IMG/VR virus record: IMGVR_UViG_3300031167_000050
Location: 1-20,475 of that record
Reading direction: 5' to 3' (one strand)
DNA from: a virus
Length of the DNA: 20,475 nt
Shown: piece after piece, positions 7,550 to 14,711 of the stretch
How the letters are laid out: every line of letters begins with the position of its first letter
Numbering within the stretch: the first letter of the stretch is position 1
Notes under the pieces: model-generated
The model's input: the letters and a program-made list of their open reading frames with translations, nothing else
The model's database searches: none
Told to the model about the DNA's origin: nothing
Position numbers and translations under genes: made by a program

Positions 7550-7719
7550 AGTGTATTACTCATTCTTTCTTTCAGGTATTTGTACATAGTGAAATTTCCT
7601 ATAACCTCGGTCTCTCTTTCATTTTTAAACCTAATCTCCCCCTTATCCCCCTTCCATTCTATAGACTTTATATTTGGATCTATACCTAGATTAAATATTG
7701 GGGGTTTTTCGTTTTTCAT
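7546..7719 (-). CDS. 57-residue truncated relative of the fibre-associated protein at 8554
   Basis: This frame is too short for usual cut-offs but is bounded on both sides by four-base ATGA overlaps: with the sulfotransferase stop and with the U32-like start. Residues 9-34 (FNLGIDPNIKSIEW then KGDKGEIRFKNE) align without gaps to residues 21-46 of the 129-residue protein encoded at 8554-8943 (FDFTIDANIHAIEW then NGSTGNVQFKDN), with 12 of 26 identical. It lacks that protein's C-terminal helical half, retaining only a short helix (MYKYLKERM). GAGG precedes the ATG. It is probably a duplicated N-terminal domain; its job may be to serve a fibre or the two flanking enzymes. Confidence 0.7.
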   Translation of the reverse strand: MKNEKPPIFNLGIDPNIKSIEWKGDKGEIRFKNERETEVIGNFTMYKYLKERMSNTL

Positions 7720-8543
7720 AGGACCTCAGGGTAGAATTTTTCATAGAACGGTAAAAAATCACTGACAATGCTAGCGTTTAAATCGCTATATAAAATGTCG
7801 TCAAAGTCTTCAACTGTATCTGAATTAAACTCAAGAGTTGACACATTATGTAGGCATGGGGTTTTGTTTACTATGTCTGCTAAATAATCTTCTTCAGGTT
7901 TATAGGGTTTAATTTTATCGAAGTCTATAGATATTTCTAAGAAATCATACATCTTCCTTATTTCAGACTGTGTGTCTGTCAATAAATCTTCAAACCTTAT
8001 AATTAAGAAATCATTATTATTAAAAGAGCCGTCACTAAGCATGCTCATTATTCGATTCAGGTAAAAACCTAAAGCCCTGTTTTCTGTAGACAACAACCAT
8101 AAAGCCCTTGACCTTTTACTTGATAAGTCTATATCTTTAGGATAAATTGCAGACTTTGTTGTAGCTGTCTTTTGATAATAACTCTCAAACGAGGCTAATA
8201 TCCCCCTAATATCTCTAACCAACAATATTGCTTTAGCTTTCGGTCTTAATGCTTTTAACACTCTAAAATCTGTTGACCAGCCTCGGTCTTTGTCTATGAT
8301 AATTTGATTTGTTTTTACTCCCGACCATGAATCTATAAAAGCATTTATAGCTGACTTAGTCCTGTCAATATAGTTAAAAGAGTTTAGGCAGGGTGAGTCG
8401 TCTATAATATCTATCATCTTATCAACAATAAAATAGTTCTCACTATTGGAACACACGCACAAACGAGGGTCTTGAGATAGTATTTTAGAAAGTTTGGTTG
8501 ACCCTGAGCGTGGCATCAAACCTAATGCGACATAATCAGTCAT
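7716..8543 (-). CDS. Sulfotransferase family protein (PAPS-dependent)
   Basis: A 275-residue protein with the classic sulfotransferase layout. Residues 10-20 (MPRSGSTKLSK) form the 5'-phosphosulphate-binding loop; residues 105-123 (AILLVRDIRGILASFESYY) form the 3'-phosphate-binding strand with R110 and S118. FEDLLTD near residue 184, followed by a helix ending FLEI, matches the usual YEDLL...FLG tail. Known members move sulphate from PAPS to sugars, lipids or tyrosines. No signal peptide or membrane segment is present, so it is cytoplasmic. No clear Shine-Dalgarno sequence precedes its ATG. It follows the tail fibre cluster and is coupled to the next two genes. Sulphation of host surface glycan or of a phage protein is inference only. 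Confidence 0.75.
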   Translation of the reverse strand: MTDYVALGLMPRSGSTKLSKILSQDPRLCVCSNSENYFIVDKMIDIIDDSPCLNSFNYIDRTKSAINAFIDSWSGVKTNQIIIDKDRGWSTDFRVLKALRPKAKAILLVRDIRGILASFESYYQKTATTKSAIYPKDIDLSSKRSRALWLLSTENRALGFYLNRIMSMLSDGSFNNNDFLIIRFEDLLTDTQSEIRKMYDFLEISIDFDKIKPYKPEEDYLADIVNKTPCLHNVSTLEFNSDTVEDFDDILYSDLNASIVSDFLPFYEKFYPEVL

Positions 8544-8553
8544 AGTTAAATAA

Positions 8554-8943
8554 TTAGTTTTTTGGGTATTTATCTTTTATCACTTTAATAGCATCACTCC
8601 AACCAACAATACCATTGTGATAAATATCATCCAGTTGCTCTATAATGCTAGGATATTCTACAGAGCGCTTATCTGCATAAGTCATATTAGAAATTCTATC
8701 TACTTCTTTCTGTATTTCAAAAGCTACCAACCTTTGTTTTTCAGCAGCGTGAGCATCAACTAAAGATTGATAAGCAGTAATTTCTGTAAATTCTTCATTT
8801 GGCGTATTGTCTTTAAACTGTACGTTACCTGTTGAGCCATTCCACTCAATAGCGTGAATATTTGCATCAATAGTAAAGTCGAAGTTAATTGCTTCTCCAT
8901 CAATTTGAATCATTCTGTCGTCTGTAATTACACATACATTCAT
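8554..8943 (-). CDS. Tail-fibre-associated small protein, chaperone-like
   Basis: A 129-residue protein. The N-terminal half is beta-rich with AIEWNGSTGNVQFKD, the 'i.a.eW.g..G..e' motif frequent in phage proteins coded next to tail fibres. The C-terminal half is helical and ends in YPSIIEQLDDIYHNG, then W, then KDKYPKN, a conserved-looking tail seen in fibre-assembly or neck-associated marine phage proteins. It overlaps the upstream gene by one base (TAATG) and is separated from the sulfotransferase by only ten bases. A fibre chaperone or fibre-attached role is plausible; the function is not established from sequence. Confidence 0.7.
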   Translation of the reverse strand: MNVCVITDDRMIQIDGEAINFDFTIDANIHAIEWNGSTGNVQFKDNTPNEEFTEITAYQSLVDAHAAEKQRLVAFEIQKEVDRISNMTYADKRSVEYPSIIEQLDDIYHNGIVGWSDAIKVIKDKYPKN

Positions 8944-9242
8944 TAGTGCTCTCCTAATATTTTATTTTTTTTCTTAACTATCTTGTTAAATTCTTCTTGA
9001 CCTTTTACAGTCTCATTTCTAAAACTCTCTAGTGCTTGAGTTTGACCTCTATTTGTATTAGACATCTCAACTTGTAGCATAGGCATCCAACTCATAGAAC
9101 ACGCCCAATCATCCACTTCTTTACCTGTGTTTGGGTCTAGTCCTACCATCTTAGTGTACCAAGCACAACGCTTGATAACACCATCTACAGCTTCTTCACA
9201 AGTTGAACCTAAAGGGCAAAAGAACTCTACTTCTAATGCCAT
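8943..9242 (-). CDS. Cysteine-containing fibre-cluster hypothetical protein
   Basis: A 99-residue protein with CPLGSTCEEAVDGVIKRCAW near the N-terminus (C9, C15, C26) and DDWACSMSWMPMLQVE (C48), followed by a helical region with ESFRNETVKGQEEFNKI. The cysteine spacing suggests a metal site or disulphides. I recognise the CPLG-CEE...RC.W...DEW.C..AWMP pattern as recurrent in marine phages beside tail fibre genes, but no function is known to me. It is joined to both neighbours by one-base TAATG overlaps, consistent with coordinated synthesis with the fibre. Confidence 0.75.
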   Translation of the reverse strand: MALEVEFFCPLGSTCEEAVDGVIKRCAWYTKMVGLDPNTGKEVDDWACSMSWMPMLQVEMSNTNRGQTQALESFRNETVKGQEEFNKIVKKKNKILGEH

Positions 9243-11599
9243 TAGTCTTTACTACAAACAATTACGTTTATGTATTGAGGTGCAAATGCTGTAGGAGTTG
9301 ATGAGCCTGAAGTGCCTGATACTGCTACAGTATGTGTATGAGCGCTCGCACTACTTGTAGCACCTGTGCCACCTGCCCCTGTAGTTCCACTAGCAGAACC
9401 TGAAGTGCCTGAACCACCACTTGTGATACTACCTGCTAATGAGTGACTATGAGAGCTAGAGCCGCCCTTGCTGCTAGTAGAAGCATTAAATGAGTATTGA
9501 GCGCCAGAAGCCCTGTCAACATTACCAGGTGAACTACCCCAACCACTTTTTACTGAAAGACTATGATTATGACTAGGCATCTGAGATACACTCAATGTAT
9601 GCGAACCCGCACTTAAACTATGAGAATGAGAGTGACTAGGCGTACTATGAGTATGTGAAGCGCCTGAGTGAGTATGTGAAGCACCTGTGTGACTATGAGC
9701 GCCCGCACTAGAAGTAGTAGATGATGAATCACTAAAACTATGCGTGTGAGCTGTGCTAGGAGGTGAGCTAAATGCGTGTGTACCACCTGTACCACCACCT
9801 GTACCACTAACTACTCTTAATCCTTTATCGTTATTAGTTGTGACCTGTGTCCAAGAGGTAGGTGCTGATGCTTGATAAAACACCATAACCGTTCCACTAG
9901 GAAAAGAGACAGGTGCTGAATAACCAAGGTCAGATAGTGTTAATGTACGAGTAGAGACTGTACCATTGGCATCTGTAACGTGACCCGAAGTATCTGTTGT
10001 AACATTAATATCAATATCACTGATTACTGTAGCACCTGTTAAAGCACCTGAGTCCACACTAAAATCGTCTCCTGGATGTGAAGGATGAGCATAGTTATTA
10101 GCACTTGTGGCGATGCCGTCTAGTTTAGTATTATCAGCTGAAGTAAAGTTCTTTTGTGTAAGACCGTTGTCACCTACTGAGTAAGTTGTATTGTTATCAG
10201 GGATAGTTACTGATTCGCTAGTACCATCGCCCTTATAAAGACTTACCGTATGACCTGATAATCTAAGAGCATCTGTTGCGTGTAAAGAGCCTTTTTCGGT
10301 ATCGTGTACAACGCTAGAAGGTAATGAATAATTGTTTGCACCTGTAGCTACGCCTGATAGTTTAGTTTGTTCAGCATCACTAAACTCGTTACTATTAGCA
10401 TTAGCTTCATAAGCAGTCTTTATCTGAGCATTGGTTTGGTCTGCTGTAGCACCTGTTTCAATGCCATTTAACTTAGCTGAGTTTAGCTCTGTATCTGTAA
10501 CAGCGTTTGCTACAATTTGAGCATTAGAAGCAGTACCTGATAAATCACCACCCATAGTCGGGTCAGCTGAGATACTTGTCCAAGTCATTGTACCATCAGC
10601 ATCTGAGCCTAAGTATTGTCCTGCTGTACCATTACCTGTTACATTTAATTCTGAAGCGCCTACTGAGTTAGCATCAATCTGACCAGCAGCTACACTACCT
10701 AAAGTAGCTAGAGCCGCTAACCCTAAGTTTGTTCTAGCTGTACCTGCATTATTTAAGTCTGATAAGTTGTTAGTTTGTAATAAAGCACCTGAAAGAGAAG
10801 CATAAGCAGCAACCCAAGAAGAGCCTTCATACACAAACATAGCGTCACTGGTACTATTAAAGTATAAAGTACCACCAGCTAAGGCATTACCATCATTATC
10901 TAATGTAGGGTTACTAGTTTTCTGACCTAAGTATCTATCATCAAATGAATCAAATGAAGCTAAAGCTGAATCTCTTGCTGCTTCTGCCGCTGCTTGAGCG
11001 GTTGTGGCGCTAGAGGCTGAGCTACTTGCGTTAGTCTCTGAAGTTCCAGCGTTAGTTTCTGAAGTTCCTGCTGCTGTAGCTGATGTGCTTGCATTACCTG
11101 CTTGTGTTGTAGCAATACCAGCTTGAGTCGTAGCAGTAGAAGCCTTAGTCGTAGCAATACCAGCCTGTGCTGTTGCGGTTACTACATCTGCAGCGGTATC
11201 AATCGTGTCTTGGTTTGTAGCTACTAAGTCAGCGGCTGTTGCAACTGTATCTGCTGCTGTAAGAATTAAATCTGCTGCTACTGCTGCTCTATCTGAGCCA
11301 GTTTGTACCTTATCAGCTTCTGCTAAAACTACATCAGCTGCTGTGGCAACTCTGTCTAATCCTGTTTGTACTTTATCAGCCTCTGCAAGGACAACATCAG
11401 CATTGGTTAATACTAAATCTGCTGCTACGTTAGTCTCTGCTAATTCTGCTGCTGTTTTAGCTGTCTCAGCTGCTACCTTAACATCTAAGAATCGTTGGGT
11501 TGAGAACTTTTTAGAAGTACCACTATCATTGATTAGCACCTCTTCAGTACCTACCATTGTGGTTTTCTCGGTTAATGCTGAAATCTTAATTGATGCCAT
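9242..11599 (-). CDS. Tail fibre with alanine-rich shaft and histidine-rich collar-type tip
   Basis: A 785-residue fibre. Residues about 40-210 form an Ala-rich, heptad-like coiled shaft containing an exact repeat (ADVVLAEADKVQTG at 67-80 and 88-101, period 21 residues) and later Thr/Ala/Ser/Gln repeats. A YLGQKTSNPTLDNDG segment near 223 starts the middle beta-rich part. From about residue 565, GTVMVFYQASAPTSWTQ matches the phage tail collar-type fibre tip. The tip is then crowded with HxH motifs (HTHS, HSHT, HSHSHS, HNHSL), which in related fibres bind iron or zinc. The end PTAFAPQYINVIVCSKD is typical. GGAG lies upstream of the ATG. This protein is the likely receptor-binding element. Confidence 0.85.
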   Translation of the reverse strand: MASIKISALTEKTTMVGTEEVLINDSGTSKKFSTQRFLDVKVAAETAKTAAELAETNVAADLVLTNADVVLAEADKVQTGLDRVATAADVVLAEADKVQTGSDRAAVAADLILTAADTVATAADLVATNQDTIDTAADVVTATAQAGIATTKASTATTQAGIATTQAGNASTSATAAGTSETNAGTSETNASSSASSATTAQAAAEAARDSALASFDSFDDRYLGQKTSNPTLDNDGNALAGGTLYFNSTSDAMFVYEGSSWVAAYASLSGALLQTNNLSDLNNAGTARTNLGLAALATLGSVAAGQIDANSVGASELNVTGNGTAGQYLGSDADGTMTWTSISADPTMGGDLSGTASNAQIVANAVTDTELNSAKLNGIETGATADQTNAQIKTAYEANANSNEFSDAEQTKLSGVATGANNYSLPSSVVHDTEKGSLHATDALRLSGHTVSLYKGDGTSESVTIPDNNTTYSVGDNGLTQKNFTSADNTKLDGIATSANNYAHPSHPGDDFSVDSGALTGATVISDIDINVTTDTSGHVTDANGTVSTRTLTLSDLGYSAPVSFPSGTVMVFYQASAPTSWTQVTTNNDKGLRVVSGTGGGTGGTHAFSSPPSTAHTHSFSDSSSTTSSAGAHSHTGASHTHSGASHTHSTPSHSHSHSLSAGSHTLSVSQMPSHNHSLSVKSGWGSSPGNVDRASGAQYSFNASTSSKGGSSSHSHSLAGSITSGGSGTSGSASGTTGAGGTGATSSASAHTHTVAVSGTSGSSTPTAFAPQYINVIVCSKD

Positions 11600-11608
11600 T
11601 TATTACTC

Positions 11609-11854
11609 CTATTCTATTACTATGTATGTCGGTAAGTTACGTGGTGATGATTCAATTATGATACCAAAACCCTCACCTGAAGCTATCTCTGTATCAGGGG
11701 TGTATTCTATCCCGTACTCTCTAATCCACTGTCTCTTATTAGCAAGCATAGCTAATGTCTTACCCTTTCTCCACTGAAGGCGAACGACAGAAGGCTGTTT
11801 ACGAGTTAAACTCCTAATTTTGCCGCGTCTGTCTATTCTAGTTTTCTTTGCCAT
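11609..11854 (-). CDS. Small basic hypothetical protein
   Basis: An 81-residue protein with a very basic N-terminal half (MAKKTRIDRRGKIRSLTRKQ, then WRKGKTLAM, NKRQWIREYG) and a more neutral beta-rich C-terminus (FGIIIESSPRN, TYIVIE). There is no known domain, signal peptide or membrane segment. The basic N-terminus could contact DNA or RNA. It overlaps the preceding gene by one base (TAATG) and ends just before the fibre's ribosome-binding site, so it is expressed with the fibre. I do not recognise a family. Confidence 0.7.
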   Translation of the reverse strand: MAKKTRIDRRGKIRSLTRKQPSVVRLQWRKGKTLAMLANKRQWIREYGIEYTPDTEIASGEGFGIIIESSPRNLPTYIVIE

Positions 11855-12402
11855 TACAGTCTAAATAACTCTCTTCGTCTGCCAATATTTTGTCTAGCCT
11901 TTAAAGCTGTAAGCTCATCTCGCATCATCTCAGCCATTGGTGCGAAGCTTCTAATAACTTTAGCGTCTTTTCTTGGTGCTATCTTACCACTTTGTGCGCC
12001 ATAAGTGCTTGATTTTACTGAAGTTTTAGAGTCTCCAGGGGTCTTAGTCATTGAGTGTTCTGACTTATAAGTAGTAGCTTCAATCTTACCTTTCTCATTG
12101 TTAGCTTTAAGCTGAGAACCTGAGTATGTTGGGGCTTTAGAATCACCTTTAACCGACTCAAGCTCCTCATCAGGAGACATCATGTCATCTAGCATAGCCA
12201 TCAGGTTGTCCATTTCAGATTCTTCTTCAGGATCATCAGCAAAGTGAAGAGCATTAGCTTTCATGTACTCTTCTTCAGACATCTCATCTTCATACTTATT
12301 GAATGTCTCTTGTAACATGTGCATCCATACTTCTTGTAGCTTACACTTGAATCTATCAAGCTCTAATCCACCAGATGTTGAGTCTTCTAATATATCAAAC
12401 AT
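11854..12402 (-). CDS. Acidic hypothetical protein downstream of the capsid cluster
   Basis: A protein of 182 residues. Its first half is acidic and Met/Glu-rich (EDEMSEEEYMKAN, DDPEEESEMDNLMAMLDDM, SPDEELE), then a Ser/Thr/Lys-rich linker, then a basic end (APRKDAKVIRS, LKARQNIGRRRELFRL). The open frame reaches an ATG at 12414 without a visible ribosome-binding site, overlapping the zinc-ribbon gene by 20 bases. The ATG at 12402 has GGGAAG just upstream and gives an eight-base overlap (ATGTTTGA), like other junctions here, so I prefer it. Function unknown; acidic-then-basic architecture could suit a virion or assembly protein. Confidence 0.7.
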   Translation of the reverse strand: MFDILEDSTSGGLELDRFKCKLQEVWMHMLQETFNKYEDEMSEEEYMKANALHFADDPEEESEMDNLMAMLDDMMSPDEELESVKGDSKAPTYSGSQLKANNEKGKIEATTYKSEHSMTKTPGDSKTSVKSSTYGAQSGKIAPRKDAKVIRSFAPMAEMMRDELTALKARQNIGRRRELFRL

Positions 12403-12631
12403 AGTTCTTCCCATTTGTGTTTAATCGTTTGTTCTCACGCATATTCCAACGGTGTGTATCAGCTGCAAAAGAGCGATAATCTTGACCAAATTGGAAATTA
12501 GTGCAGAATGTTAGTTCATAGTAAGAAGGTTCTCCGCAGTCTGGACAGACTTGTGGTTCTTCACGTTTACTGTAAGAAACTATATTATCTTCAGTATGGT
12601 TATTTTTACATTTATAAGTAAATAGCGGCAT
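12395..12631 (-). CDS. FmdB-type zinc-ribbon protein
   Basis: A 78-residue protein starting MPLFTYKCKNNH with C8, H12, then C29-P-D-C32 and a further C43, the spacing of the FmdB-family zinc ribbon (usually CxxCx(n)CxxC, here the first knuckle is CxxxH). FmdB proteins are small zinc-ribbon proteins of uncertain regulatory role. The C-terminal part (DYRSFAADTHRWNMRENKR) is not typical of that family and could be a phage addition. AGGA lies six bases before the ATG. It follows the capsid gene after a hairpin at 12655-12680. Confidence 0.8.
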   Translation of the reverse strand: MPLFTYKCKNNHTEDNIVSYSKREEPQVCPDCGEPSYYELTFCTNFQFGQDYRSFAADTHRWNMRENKRLNTNGKNYV

Positions 12632-12654
12632 AACTAATCCTAATTAATTCAGAA

Positions 12655-12680
12655 TAGCCCTCTCATCTAGACAAGGGCTA
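12655..12680 (-). terminator. Hairpin after the major capsid gene (possible attenuator)
   Basis: TAGCCCT (12655-12661) and AGGGCTA (12674-12680) form a perfect seven-base stem with a twelve-base loop in the only sizeable gap of the head-gene region. On the minus strand it is followed by TTCTGAATTAATT, not a real U-run, so it is at most a weak terminator, or a processing or mRNA-stability site. A stem directly after a capsid gene would raise its expression over the genes downstream. Confidence 0.4.
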
Positions 12681-12698
12681 CGCTTAACTAACTAACTA

Positions 12699-13616
12699 CT
12701 ACGACTGTGGACATACGAACGCTACACCAGCGTAATCACGTAATCCAGAAACACCGTAAATAGTATCAGCAGTAAACAAGTCACCTAAGTATTCTTGTTT
12801 GTACTGAGTTTGCGAACGAACGCCAACTTGCTCTGCAAGAACTAAAGCGTCTTTATGCATTAACATACCTACACGACCAGTTGTACTGATTGAAGGACAG
12901 TTATTAGTTACCAACACATCTACACCGTAGATTTGTCCGATAGTACCATTCTTAATAGCATCACCGTTACCAATGAACTGTTGCTCAGTGAAACGTGAGA
13001 TAGCTAATAAGTCATTAGCAGCTACTGGAGGTAGTACTAAAGAACGGTTATCCATAGGAACATCAGAATTATCTAACTTGAGAATCATCTGTCTGATACC
13101 AGCGTCAGTAAGAGCTGAAGCATTACTAGAGTTACCAGTGTATAACGTAGTACCGTTACCGATTACAGCTTTCTCCCATAAATTAGCGGCTGCGCCACCT
13201 GCTGTTCCACCTTGGAACTCTTCAGCTAAAGCGAATAAGTCATCTTCCACTTGATTAGCTAGTGCATAACCAGCGTCATCAGTGTAGAACTTACGCATTG
13301 AAGCTAATGCTTGAACTTCAGCAATATCTTCAATCAACTTCGAGTATTCGTAGTGTTTGTTAATGCTAATTGCTACAACACCTGCTGTATCAGCAATCAT
13401 TGTAACCTGTGAATTAGCAGCTTTTACAGATGCAGTACCACGAGCAGGAACAGGGATATTAATAGTATCGCCTTTCTTACCTTTGTGAGACATCTTTGTA
13501 ACTAAGTTTGCAACAACTAAGTTTTGTTTGTACGCACCAATAACTTCATCCGACCATAGAGCAGGGATGAAATTAGCTGATGTTGTAATCGTACTATGGT
13601 TAGTACCTAAACCCAT
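12699..13616 (-). CDS. Major capsid protein
   Basis: A 305-residue protein. The N-terminal SANFIPALWSDEVIGAYKQN, followed by LVTKMSHKGKKGDTINIPVP and later HYEYSKLIEDIAEVQALASMR, is typical of phage major capsid proteins with the HK97 fold. A Gly/Ala-rich middle (about residues 137-150) and VSGLRDYAGVAFVCPQS at the end fit too. It lies straight after the scaffold gene in the same direction, as expected. The ATG is preceded by AAGGAGAAATAAG, one of the strongest initiation sites in the window. No cleavage-protease domain or prolonged N-terminal arm is seen. Confidence 0.85.
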   Translation of the reverse strand: MGLGTNHSTITTSANFIPALWSDEVIGAYKQNLVVANLVTKMSHKGKKGDTINIPVPARGTASVKAANSQVTMIADTAGVVAISINKHYEYSKLIEDIAEVQALASMRKFYTDDAGYALANQVEDDLFALAEEFQGGTAGGAAANLWEKAVIGNGTTLYTGNSSNASALTDAGIRQMILKLDNSDVPMDNRSLVLPPVAANDLLAISRFTEQQFIGNGDAIKNGTIGQIYGVDVLVTNNCPSISTTGRVGMLMHKDALVLAEQVGVRSQTQYKQEYLGDLFTADTIYGVSGLRDYAGVAFVCPQS

Positions 13617-13637
13617 CTTATTTCTCCTTATTGAGTA

Positions 13638-14435
13638 TTATTTAACGCGCCCTTCCTGATATGCAATAGTTATCTCATCTGATAAATCTGCATACCTTTG
13701 AGGGTCGCTCACTTGTAGGTTGATTAAATCACTCCTACGATACATCTTCTTACCACCAACAGAATCTCCTGAAGATCGAGTCTCTGAACTGGTTTGTCGC
13801 ATTGCCTTCTTTCTCTTATTTTCTTCAGCCTTATTTACTGCTTGTGTCTTATCGATCATTGAAATTTGCTTCCAAGTACCTAATAATTCATTTGCAGAGT
13901 TGAAGTCATAATTAGCATCGGCTCTGCGGAACAGCTCGGTACGAATACCACTCTCTCCCACCCACTTTTGAAAGTCGCTATTACCAATAACATCCATGAA
14001 ATCAGGATGAGTTGACTCTAACTGTGTTAAATTAGCTTTTTGGGCTGACTTAACGTTACCTTCTCTAGCTTTGACAATTTCTGGATGATTTTCTATCGCT
14101 GAGTTAACTGCTTTCGCAGGGTCATCGTAAAAATTATCTTCAAAACTGACATTTTCTTCTGTTGTCTCAGCAGTTTGACCAGCCTGTGACTTGGACATAA
14201 GTTGTTCGATTAGCTGACGCTGATCTCCGACTGTCTGACCTTGTGAACCAAACGCCCTTTCGACATTTTGGTGCATGTTAATCACATCCTCTAATGACTT
14301 CCCAGCATACTTCTCTGGAACTACATATTCTGGCTCTGCTTGAATTTCTTCTTGCTGAACCTCTTGTGTAATTTCTTGAGTTTCTGTTACCTGTTCGCCT
14401 ACACCTTCGGGTGCTACATCTACTACTATACTCAT
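13638..14435 (-). CDS. Capsid scaffolding protein
   Basis: A 265-residue, highly charged, helix-rich protein. An acidic Gln/Glu-rich N-terminus (about residues 1-35) is followed by PEKYAGKSLEDVINMHQN and VERAFGSQG, the motif seen in podoviral scaffold proteins (PEKF.GKS.ED......E...G..G). The long charged middle (EENKRKKAMRQTSSETRS) and a basic tail around MYRRSDLINLQVSDPQRY fit a protein that binds and is later lost from the capsid. It is between the portal/78-residue gene and the capsid gene, which is the normal place. GGAG lies nine bases upstream of the ATG. Confidence 0.8.
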   Translation of the reverse strand: MSIVVDVAPEGVGEQVTETQEITQEVQQEEIQAEPEYVVPEKYAGKSLEDVINMHQNVERAFGSQGQTVGDQRQLIEQLMSKSQAGQTAETTEENVSFEDNFYDDPAKAVNSAIENHPEIVKAREGNVKSAQKANLTQLESTHPDFMDVIGNSDFQKWVGESGIRTELFRRADANYDFNSANELLGTWKQISMIDKTQAVNKAEENKRKKAMRQTSSETRSSGDSVGGKKMYRRSDLINLQVSDPQRYADLSDEITIAYQEGRVK

Positions 14436-14474
14436 ACCTTTGGTCTCCGTCCTCTTCAGGATTGTGAAGTTTGA

Positions 14475-14711
14475 TTAATGTGGAGTCGTTCCCGATTGTT
14501 CCACGGCTATTGTAGTTGCAGATTCCAAACTAAGTAAATAGCCTAGTACCTTCAACTGACCCTTGGCATCCCAAAGAGCCTGCTCATTGTTGATAGTCTC
14601 AATGTCTCGAGTATTATCTTCAATGGTTTCTAGTTCTTGCATTAGGTCTAGCCAACCTTCTGCTTCGAATAATTCTATTCTATCTTTTAAGAATTGCTCA
14701 TCTGACTTCAT
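14475..14711 (-). CDS. Small conserved head-region hypothetical protein
   Basis: A 78-residue acidic, helical protein (QFLKDRIELFEAEGWLDLMQ, then ETIEDNTRDIETI, LKVLGYLLSLE). I recognise the 'FL..RI.LF.T.GW..L' opening from small genes between portal and scaffold in podovirus-like phages, without a known function. The ATG overlaps the portal stop by four bases (ATGA). It may assist portal or capsid assembly by position only. Confidence 0.7.
   Translation of the reverse strand: MKSDEQFLKDRIELFEAEGWLDLMQELETIEDNTRDIETINNEQALWDAKGQLKVLGYLLSLESATTIAVEQSGTTPH

Noticed and set aside
7529-7765. Plus-strand frame opposite the 57-residue gene and sulfotransferase end
   Set aside because: The minus-strand frame has matched overlaps with both neighbours and sequence similarity to another gene; the plus frame has none.
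11205-11777. Long plus-strand frame (190 codons) opposite the tail fibre
   Set aside because: It is antisense to the Ala-rich repeat shaft, is Ser/Ala-rich by mirror composition and has no independent initiation signal; the fibre frame is clearly the real one.
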